Shown piece by piece: positions 34,611 to 44,800 of a stretch of 64,000 nt of DNA. The notes under the pieces were generated by a model that did no database searches, had not been told where the DNA came from, and saw nothing but the letters and a program-made list of their open reading frames with translations. The stretch is from positions 11,683,778 through 11,747,777 of the forward strand of contig CM068383.1 of assembly GCA_034770075.1 (NCBI GenBank), in the 5' to 3' direction. Origin of the DNA: Aralia elata (lineage: Eukaryota > Streptophyta > Magnoliopsida > Apiales > Araliaceae). Position 1 is the stretch's first letter. Each line of letters opens with the position of its first letter. Position numbers and translations under genes: made by a program.

Positions 34611-35734
34611 ATGTCGCCGAGATGGAGAGGAAGAGGAAGACAAGGAACACGGAGTAATGAGGATAGAGAATCCGATAATGAGAGTGTGACTAGGGAAACA
34701 GAAAACCCTATGCAGCAATTCATAGACTTACTAGTAGGGGCTTTGAACAGAGTTCCAACCTTACCACCGGTCGTTCCTCCAGTTGCGCATGTTGCCAACT
34801 TTAAGGACTTTAAGAGTGTGGGACCCCCCGAATTTAAGGGAATTTAAGGGGACCACCGAGCCTATAGAGACTCAATCATGGGTTAAGGAGGTGGAGAAAG
34901 TCTTCATCATTGCTGGAGTTGGAGAGAAGAAAAAGACCACTTTTGCTACCTACCTACTGAAAGGGGAAGCTAATTTCTGGTGGGAAGCAAACCAGAATAG
35001 GGCTGGAGAAGGAGTCATTGCTTAGGAACGGTTCAAGAAGTTGTACTTTGAGAACTACTTTCCCAAGAGCATGCAGAGTCACATGGAGATGCGATTCTTA
35101 GAACTAAAACAAGATAACCTGACAGTACCCCAATATACTGCCAAGTTCAACGAGCTGACTCGGTTTGCTCCATACCAAGTGGACACCTAGGAAAGGAAGA
35201 CGAGGAGGTTTGAACAGGGCCTAAAACCCTGGCTCTACAACAAGGTGAGTGTGTTGCAGATTGACTCTTTTGGATCAATCTTAGAAAAGGCTATTATAGC
35301 CGAAGGGGGGAGTGAGGCGTTGAGCCTCTATAATAAGGAGAAGAAGAATAAGGGTAGGAACGAAGGAGGAAATAAGACTGATGTAGCCAGTGGAAGTGGA
35401 AGTAACTAGAAGAGGAAATGAAACAATTCAGGGAATACCGAGAATAAACAAGGAGACCCAAAGAAGAGGGTAGAGCCGTGTAAGACCTGCGAGAAGAATC
35501 ACCAGGGGGTCTGCTTGAAGGGAAGGACGACATGCTATAACTGTGAGCAGGAGGGACACATCTCTCCTAACTGCCCTAACTCGAAGAGGATCGGCGGATG
35601 TTTCGTTTGCGGAGCATCATGTCACATGGCAAGGAATTGCCCAAAGAAGGGGACAAACGGGGGAGGCAATGGGAATAGCAGTGGCAAGCTGACTATGACT
35701 GGTCCAGCTCCACCGAGTAGACCAACAGCCTGAA
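34611..35734 (+). pseudogene. gag: Element A gag (broken)
   Basis: The start MSPRWRGRGRQG follows TTAACAGAAAA. FKDFKSVGPPEFKG, a WW-containing segment (GEANFWWEANQ), FLELKQDNLTVPQYTAKFNE and KTRRFEQGLKPWLY mark the gypsy gag domain. Zinc knuckles read CYNCEQEGHISPNC and CFVCGASCHMARNC. A 10-bp tandem duplication (GAATTTAAGG twice, about 34830-34849) shifts the frame. In-frame stops at about 35023, 35188, 35407, 35419 and 35731 mostly correspond to Trp, Gln or Arg codons changed by one C-to-T type transition. The gene is dead but the order of parts is preserved. Confidence 0.9.
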
Positions 35735-38700
35735 CCTTCAATATGACGGTCCAAGATGCAGTGACATCAGGAGACGTAGTCTCAGGTATCATTCCGATCA
35801 ATAATATTAATGCATATATGTTGTTTGATTCAGGTGCGACCTGTTCTTTTGTATCATGTGAAGTTGCTCAACGTTTAAGCTTACCTCTAAAGAAACTAGA
35901 GTCTCCCTTGAACATAGAAGTTGCGAATAAAGAAGTAATCCCTGTTGAACATGTTTATAGGAATTGTTGCGTCGAAATTAGAGGGAGTAAGTTATCGGTA
36001 GATTTAATTCCGATTAAATTGGGAGAATTTGACGTGATACTGGGAATGGATTGGTTGTTTAAGCACGAGGCAGTAATTGATTGCCAGAAGAAAATCGTAA
36101 ACTTTTAGACTTTGAAACAGTCTAAGGTGGTGTTTTATGGTAGTAAATCTCCTAGACGTTTGAGTTTGCTATCAACGATGCAAGCCAGGAAGCTGTTAAG
36201 AAAAGGGTGTGTAGGTTATTTGTGCCACATTGTTGATACCCAACGAGAGGGAGCCAAAATAGGGCAGATACCTATCGTGAATGAATTCGCGGACGTATTT
36301 CTGAACGAATTGCCAGGACTTCCACCAGATAGGGAGATCAAGTTTGTAATAGACGTAGTGCCTGGAACGACACCAGTTTCAAAGGCACCATATAGAATGG
36401 CGCCAGTAGAGATGAATGAGTTGATGGTTCAACTGCAAGAATTGTTAGAGAAAAAGTATATCCAACCAAGTATATCTCCATGGGGAGCGCCAGTGTTATT
36501 CGTGAAGAAGAAAGATGGATCGTTGAGGCTTTGTATCGACTATCGAGAGTTAAACAAAGTAACGATCAAGAATAAATATCTGTTGCCCAGGATCGACGAT
36601 TTATGTGATCAGTTGAAAGGGGCAAAATACTTTTCTAAAATAGATTTGAGAACGGGATATCACCAGTTAAAGGTGAGAGGAGAGGACGTACCTAAGACAG
36701 CGTTCAGGACTCGTTACGGCCATTATGAGTTTTTGGTGATGTCATTTGGGTTGACGAATGCGCCAGCCGCATTTATAGATTTAATGAATAGAGTGTTCAA
36801 GAAGCATCTAGACAAATTTGTAGTGGTGTTCATAGATGATATTCTAGTCTACTCAATGACCCAAGAAGATCATGCTGAACACCTAAGAATAGTGATGGAA
36901 ACCTTGAGGAGGGAGAAGTTGCATGCGAAATTCTCGAAATACGAATTTTGGCTAGAGAGAGTACACTTTTTGGGGCACGTGATCGACAAAGACGGTATAT
37001 CCGTAAATCCAGCGAAGGTGGAGGCAGTTATTAACTGGGAACAGTCAAAGAGGCCAACAGAAGTGCGTGGTTTTTTTAGGGTTAGCGGGCTACTATCGAA
37101 GATTTATTCAGGATTTTTCGAAGATATCAACCCCATTAACCCAATTGACAAGGAAGGCGGTAAAGTATGTTTGGATGGAGAAGTGCGAGGAGAGCTTCCG
37201 AGAGCTCAAGAAAAGGTTGAGCGAGGCGCCAGTATTATCCTTACCGGATGATACAGGTGATTTTGTAATTTATAGTGACGCGTCACACAAGGGACTTGGA
37301 TGCGTGCTTATGCAGCATGGTAAAGTCATTGCGTATGCGTCATGACAGTTGAAAGATTACGAGAGGGGATACCCTACTCATGACCTCGAATTGGCAGCAG
37401 TTATGTTTGCCCTGAAGATTTGGAGGCATTACTTATACGGCGAGAAATGTGAGATATACACGGACCACAAAAGTCTAAAGTATATCTTCAAACAGAAGGA
37501 GTTGAATATGAGGCAGAGGAGGTGGTTAGAATTGATCAAAGACTATGATTGTGAGATTCTATATCACCCGGGGAAGGCGAATGTAGTGGCTGACGCCTTA
37601 AGTAGGAAAGGTTGGGGGAAGTTGTTAATGTTAACGGCTCAAGATGAGCTAATAATAGAGATGGCTAAACTGGAGATAGAAGTGAGGTTCCCGACAGAAT
37701 CGGGAGAGAAGTTGTTCATGATAAAGACTCGTCCAATCTTATTGGACCGAGTAAAAGACGCACAACTTAGTGATGAGGAGTGCGAGGGAATAAGGCAGAG
37801 AATTTCCCAAGGAGAGGAAATTAAGTATAAACTCGATAATGATGGAGTGATGAGATTTGAAGGAAGAATTTGGGTACCGCCAGTACCCGAGTTACGAGAG
37901 GAGATTTTGCAAGAGGCCCATAGTTCGAGGTACTCGATCTATCCGAGAAGTACAAAAATGTATCAAGACCTCCGACTACATTTCTGGTGGTCGAACATGA
38001 AGAGAGAAGTCGCAGAGTGCGTTAGTAGGTGCTTACCTTGTCAGAGAGTCAAGGCCGAGCATCAGAGACCAAGTGGATTGCTTCAACCCTTAGAGATTCC
38101 AGAGTGGAAGTGGGAGCATATCACGAAGGATTTCGTGGTAGGACTCCCGACAACGCAGAAGGGATACGACGCTATATGGGTCATAGTGGATCGTTTGACG
38201 AAATCGGTGCATTTCTTACCAATCAGAATTAGGTTCAAATTAGACCAGCTAGCTAAACTCTATGTTAAGGAAATTGTTTCTCGACATGGAGTGCCAATTT
38301 CGATTGTGTCGGATCGGGATCCGCGTTTCACGTCGAATTTTTGGAAGAGTCTGCAAGAGCAATTGGGAACGCAGCTGAGGTTGAGCACAGCGTATTATCC
38401 TCAAACGGACGGGTAGAGCGAGCGGACGATACAGACTTTAGAAGATATGCTACAAGTATGTGTGATGGACTTTAAAGGGAATTGGGACGACCACCTACCT
38501 TTAGTTGAGTTCTCCTATAATAATAGTTACCATGCAAGTATAGGTATGCCGCCTTACGAAGCATTGTACGGAAGGAAATGCAGAATGCCATTGTGCTGGG
38601 ATGAGGTAGGGGAACGCAAATTGTTGGGACCAGAATTGGTACAGCAAACTGCGGAGATCGTCAAGGTAATAAGAGCAAGACTAATTGCAGCTCAGGACCG

Positions 38701-39083
38701 ATAGAAGAAATATGCAGACAAGCATCGCCAGAAGAGAGACTTCGACGTCGGTAGCAACGTATTCTTGAAGGTATCTACCTGGATGGGGAAGATACGATAC
38801 GGGAAGAAAGGGAAGTTGAGTCTGAGGTTTATAGGACCGTTTGAAGTATTGAGAAGGGTAGGGGAAGTGGCTTATGAGGTAGCCTTACCTCCTGAGTTAG
38901 AACACATCCATAACGTGTTTCACGTGTCGGTACTACGGCCCTATAAGCAAGACTATAAACATGTAATAGAGTATGAACCTATTCAGGTTGAGAAAGACTT
39001 AACATATGAAGAAATTCTTATTCAGATAATTGATAGGAAAGAGCAAGTCTTACGAAGTAAGACGATATATTCTGTGAAGGTAC
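35735..39083 (+). pseudogene. pol: Element A protease-RT-RNase H-integrase (broken)
   Basis: This is chromovirus pol. It contains protease LFDSGATCSFVS; RT with YFSKIDLRTGYHQLKV and FIDDILVYS; RNase H with YSDASHKGLGCVLMQ, THDLELAA and YTDHKSLKYIF; and integrase with the zinc residues (HSSRYSIYPRS ... CLPCQRV), then DFVVGLP, VSDRDPRF and an E in SERT. Stops at about 36106, 37342, 38414 and 38701, and an extra T in the run at 37071-37077, break the frame. The stop at 38414 (expected Gln) lies just before the catalytic Glu. Element B interrupts the coding sequence after KVL at 39083, and the C-terminus resumes at 50680. Confidence 0.9.
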
Positions 39084-41881
39084 TGTGACACCCCCAAATC
39101 TGGGTACTTAATTTTCCCCTGATTTGGTGTTCACTATCTCATTCATTCACATCTAACTACCCATAATTAAGCAATTAAAATAAACTTAATTAATCATCTC
39201 CCAAACCGGGTTACATCAATAATTAAAATCCCAGGTCACCACAACCTTAATACATCAAATGCGGAATATATAAAAAAAAATCTAAAACAAGTCTGGTACA
39301 AACGTTCATCAATTAATTAATAAATCTAGAACTATTTCTGCATCTTGCCCTTGCCCTTACTGGTGGACGGCTCGTCCTGCTTCTCGGGCTTAGCTGAAAT
39401 ATTTAATGCAAGAGTGAGCAAACAATTGCCCACAAGAATGATAACAATAACTTTTAATCGAAATAGAGTTCAAATGAGAAGCAATGATTTTTTTTGAAGT
39501 TAATCAATAAGTAATCAAAGTTTGAATATATCTGAGGGTCTCAAGACCTCGAACTATGTCCTAGGTTAACAAGTATATTTTTTTACCGTAACCTTTAACA
39601 GTCTTAAAGACTATAAATGGACCTTCATCTCGTACTCAGGGGGATCAGCCCTTTGTACAATGTATTGTGCACAAACATTTTAACGCTAAGCGTAATAATC
39701 CCCTATTTTAGGGTTGTTCATCTCAGTTTATAATAAGAGTCCGTACCAAAAAAAAACTTGGCTTGGAACAAGTTTAGATAATCTAAGTTTTTGAAACGCT
39801 GATCAACTAAGGACTAGCTGAATCAATAATGGTTTGCTAGTCTAGTTCTTTAGTAAAGTTTGTATTCGAAGTTTGAATGATAATCAAAGACTGAATAAAT
39901 AATATCTGAAACAAAATATAATTACTCAACATGATATCAGCCTTGCTTGAATAACAATAAGCTAAGATTAATTAATTCACTCAAAGGAAGTAAACTTGTT
40001 GAAATAATAACAAGCTTAAGAAATAGAAAACTTGCTATAATAATTTAACAAGTTTAAAGAAAGAAAACTTGCTCAACGTAAAAGTAATAAGTTGAGATAA
40101 GGAAACTTGCCTCAAGCGTAGATTACAAATTAAATAATTCACGATCCTTAAATCAACCTATACAATTAATTATAAGATGGTAACATAAATTAGTTACAAA
40201 ATTTATAATCACTTTAGGTTCCTTTTACCTAATTATAGTATCTCATTTAGCATACTTTAGACAACAAATGCTAAGTAGCAACCATCTTGGTAGTACATTA
40301 GTCACATTAATATAAGTTTAATTATGCATCATAATTTTCCCAGAAAAGAAAATAATAAATTAAATTTTTTTTTTTTTTAAACAGTAGCGTTTCTCGCCGG
40401 GGCGAGAAAAAACTTAACAATTTCGTCGCCGGGGCGACTCTGTCGCTGGGGCGAAGAAACCAGTTCATTTCTATCGCCGGGGCGATAGACTTGACTGTCG
40501 TCTTCCCCAGCTCGCGAACCAGTGAAAACTTAGGCCAAATTTGGCCAAAATTTTCCGAATTCTACCATCCAGAAAACAAATTAGATATACCCAAACACCA
40601 TATATGATATAAAACATTTACCCAACATGTTTCTAACTAATCTAAGCATTATAAAACACATAATCAATCAATTTAAAACCAAAAATTCACTGTTTTATAA
40701 AATAACCATGTTTTTGCCATTTTCATAAAACAAAACTCTGTAAATTCATTTTTCAATCAATTGAACCCATTCTTCTTGCATTATTCATGTTTTTCATCAA
40801 ATAATCATAAACAATTATCAATTTACCGATTAATAACCAATTAGAGCATCAATTTTCATACATATATACAATTCATAAAGTAAACTCTGTAAAAACTAGA
40901 AACTCAATTCTAAAGCATGTTTTCGTGGATTAATACCTCTAAATTAATTGTTTAATCATCATATAATCATCTAACACATGATTATTACCAATTACAACAA
41001 CTATAATCAAATAGTTCATATATTCTAACAATTGAATTTACATACAGTAACTAAAACTATATACAGAAGAATAAAACCAAAAGGAAAAAGAAATTATACC
41101 TTCAATTACTTTAGGAACTTGATGAATTCTTTTAAAATTACAAGTTCTTTCTCAATTCTTTCTTCTCAATTCTCAAATTCTCAAACTCTGCTCTCTCTTT
41201 TTTCTCAAACTCTGATGTTCTTCTTTCTTTTCTTTTTCTCTCTGTTCTTCTCTTTTCTTTTACAACAGACGCAACTTAAAAATAAACTGATAGAATTAAG
41301 AAAATAAAAACTGACAATTAAATCAAATAATAACGTAAAAATCTAATTTAATTCATCAGTTATAAAATTCAAAAGCCATAAGGCTATGTTTGGCAATTAC
41401 AATTAAGGATAACCTATTATTCTTATGTCTTGTTTGGTAAAACACAATTAAAATAACCCATTATTTCCAAACAAAGATCATAAGACCTTGTTTGGTAAAA
41501 CTAAATTAAAACTCCTTTCATTTATTTTAATAAACCAATATAACATATAGTTTAAAATGTCACACATTTAATTCAATTGAACTTATTATTAAATAAATTC
41601 AATTAAATATAATTAACTCAAATAATAATTTCATTTAACAAATAACAATAATACCAAATAAATTCTCTTATTCAAATAAATTATTTATTCAAATAAACCT
41701 TTTCATCATCTAATTTAATCATTAAATTAAAATTAGAATAAACATAATCAAAATCACATTTAAATAATATTTAACATTATTAAATTCAACAAATACCCAC
41801 ATTAAACTCAATAAATTAATAAAAATATTTATATAACTCAATAAATATTTTTATTCAATCATAAAAATTGCATTCGTTACA
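39084..41881 (-). repeat. Element B 3' LTR
   Basis: This 2,798-bp LTR carries the hairpin box at 39409-39435, the predicted acceptor TTTCAG at 39394 and a cluster of GC-rich inverted repeats at 40390-40489. The last codons and stop of the gag-pol frame (41855) extend 27 bases into it. Confidence 0.95.
40390..40489. repeat. Cluster of GC-rich hairpins with covarying arms
   Basis: Four inverted repeats share the core CGCC-GG-GGCG but have different flanks that still pair. TTTCTCGCC pairs with GGCGAGAAA (40390-40409), GTCGCC with GGCGAC (40425-40438), TCGC with GCGA (about 40442-40454), and TCTATCGCC with GGCGATAGA (40470-40489). The surrounding LTR is strongly AT-rich. The other LTR has the same cluster at 49174-49290 with one extra unit of about 17 bp. 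Confidence 0.9.
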
Positions 41882-44800
41882 TCTTTCCCTCCTTAAAAGG
41901 ATTCTGTCCCCCAGAATCACAACGCAATTAAATCGACCGTTACATTCTCCCCCCCCCTTACAAAGATTCTGTCCCCAGAATCGCAAAATATATAAATAAA
42001 CAAACAATTGAGGGTAATTCTGCATCATTTGCTCTTCGAGTTCCCACGTTGCTTCTTCAGCATTGTGGTTCCTCCATATTACCTTTACAGAAGGTATCAC
42101 TTTACTTCTAAGGACTTGTTCTTTCCTGTCCACTATTTGTATAGGAACCTCTGTATAAGACAAATCTTGCTCAAACTGTATCGGTTCATACTCTATGACA
42201 TGTTTATAATCAGACTTATACGGTCGTAGCACCGATATGTGGAAAACATTGTGAATGTGGCCTAACTCAGGAGGTAAAGCTACCGCATAAGCTACCTCAC
42301 CCACCCGTTTCAGCACTTCAAAGGGTCCAATGAATCGCGGACTTAGTTTACCCTTCTTTCCAAATCTGATTTTCCCTTTCCAGGGAGATACTTTGAGAAA
42401 CACGAAGCTGCCGACCTCAAATTCGCGATTTTGTCGGTGTTGGTCAGCATACTTTTTCTGCCTGTCTTGAGCGGCTATCAGTCTGGCTCTTATTATTTGA
42501 ACAATCTCAGCAGTTTGTTGCACCAGCTCGGGTCCTAATAGTCGACGTTCACCAACCTCATCCCAGCATAACGGAGTTCTGCATTTCCTTCCGTACAACG
42601 CTTCGTTAGGGGTGGCATGCCGATACTGGCGTGATGACTGTTGTTGTAAGAAAATTCGAACCAAAGGTAAATGATCATCCCAGTTGCCCTTGAAATCCAT
42701 GACACACGCTCTCAGCATGTCCTCCAACGTTTGAATTGTTCTTTCACTCTGGCCATCGGTTTGAGGATGATAGGCTGTACTCATTCGCAACTGTGTCCCC
42801 AAACAAGTTTGCAGACTCCTCCAAAACTTTGATGTGAACCGCGGATCCCTGTCTGACACTATTGATACTGGAACACCGTGCCTCGAGATAATTTCTTTGA
42901 TATATAACTTCGCCAGCTGATCTAAAGTGAATCTGACTTTGATTGGTAAAAAGTGCGCTGATTTCGTCAGTCGATCCACGATGACCCATATCGCGTCATA
43001 TCCCTTCTGAGTAGCTGGAAGACCTACCACGAAATCCATCGTGATATGCTCCCATTTCCATTCTGGTATCTCCAAAGGCTGTAGCAAACCACTTGGTCGT
43101 TGATGTTCTGCTTTTACTCTCTGACAGGTTAGGCACTTCGCAACACACTCAGCAACCTCTCTTTTCATGTTTGGCCACCAGAAATGTTGGCGAAGATCTT
43201 GGTACATCTTCGTACTTCCTGGGTGAACCGAAAATCTTGAACTATGGGCTTCGGTCAAAATCTCTTCTCTGATCTTTAGTTCTGCCGGAACCCAAATTCG
43301 GCCTTCGAATCTAAGCAGTCCTTCAGTGTCAACTTTGTATTTAAGCTTTTCGCCCTCAAGCAATCTTTTCCGTATCTCAGCACATTCCTCATCTTTGAGT
43401 TGCGCTTCCTTCACTTTTTCCACCAGAGTTGGTTGGGTTTCTATCTGAAATAATTTTTCGGTCGACGTCATCTGATTCTTTACTTCTAGTTCCAACTTAG
43501 CCATTTCCTCCACGAGCTTCTCCTGAGCGGTTAACAAAAACAATTTCTCCCGACCCTTTCTGCTCAAAGCGTCTGCAACCACATTGGCTTTTCCCGGATG
43601 GTATAGGATTTCACAATCATAGTCCTTGATTAACTCTATCCATCTCCTTTGCCGCATATTCAAATCTTTCTGTGTAAAAATATACTTCAGACTTTTATGG
43701 TCTGTGTATATTTCACACTTCTCCCCATAGAGATAGTGTCGCCAGATTTTCAGAGCAAACACCACAGCTGCTAACTCTAAGTCATGGGTCGGATACCCTT
43801 TTTCATAGTCTTTTAGTTGGCGCGATGCATATGCAATAACCTTTCCATTCTGCATCAACACACAACCAAGTCCCTTATGCGATGCGTCGCTATACACCAC
43901 AAAATTTCCTGTATCATCTGGCAAAGACAATACAGGTGCCGAACTTAGTCTCTTCTTTAGTTCTTGGAAACTCTCTTCGCACTTCTCCGTCCAAACAAAC
44001 TTCACTGATTTTCTTGTTAAATTCGTTAACAAAGTGGCGATTCTCGAGAAATCTTGAATAAAACGCCTATAATATCCTGCCAAACCTAGGAAACTCCTCA
44101 CTTCTGACGGTGTTTTCGGCTGATCCCAGTTTATCACAGCTTCGACTTTTGATGGGTCTACCGATATTCCGTCCTTATCAATCACATGCCCAAGAAATTG
44201 CACACGTTCCAACCAAAATTCGCACTTTGAAAATTTTGCATACAATTTCTCTTTCCTTAACGCCTCTAATGTCACCCTCAAATGCTCGACGTGTTCTTCC
44301 TGAGTTTTGGAATATACGAGGATGTCGTCTATAAACACCACTACGAATTTATCCAGAAATGGTTTGAACACCCTATTCATTAAGTCCATGAATGCTGCAG
44401 GCGCATTCGTTAAACCAAATGACATAACCAAAAACTCATAGTGACCATATCTAGTTCGAAATGCCGTCTTTGGTATATCCTCCTGTCTCACCTTCAACTG
44501 ATGGTACCCACTTCGTAAATCTATCTTTGAAAAGTACCTTGCCCCCTTTAGTTGATCAAACAGGTCATCGATCCTTGGCAACGGATACTTGTTTTTGATC
44601 GTGACCTTGTTCAATTCTCTATAATCAATGCAAAGACGCATTGATCCATCCTTCTTCTTAACAAATAATACCGGCGCTCCCCACGGCGAAACGCTTGGTT
44701 GAATATACTTTTTATCTAGCAACTCCTGTAGTTGCGCCATCAACTCCTTTAATTCCACTGGAGCCATTCGATACGGGGCCTTCGATATAGGGGCCGTTCC

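Noticed and set aside
41032..41307. 91-codon frame present in both B LTRs (also 49833-50108)
   Set aside because: It is antisense to the GA-rich leader; the Phe/Ser/Leu-rich product is a composition effect.
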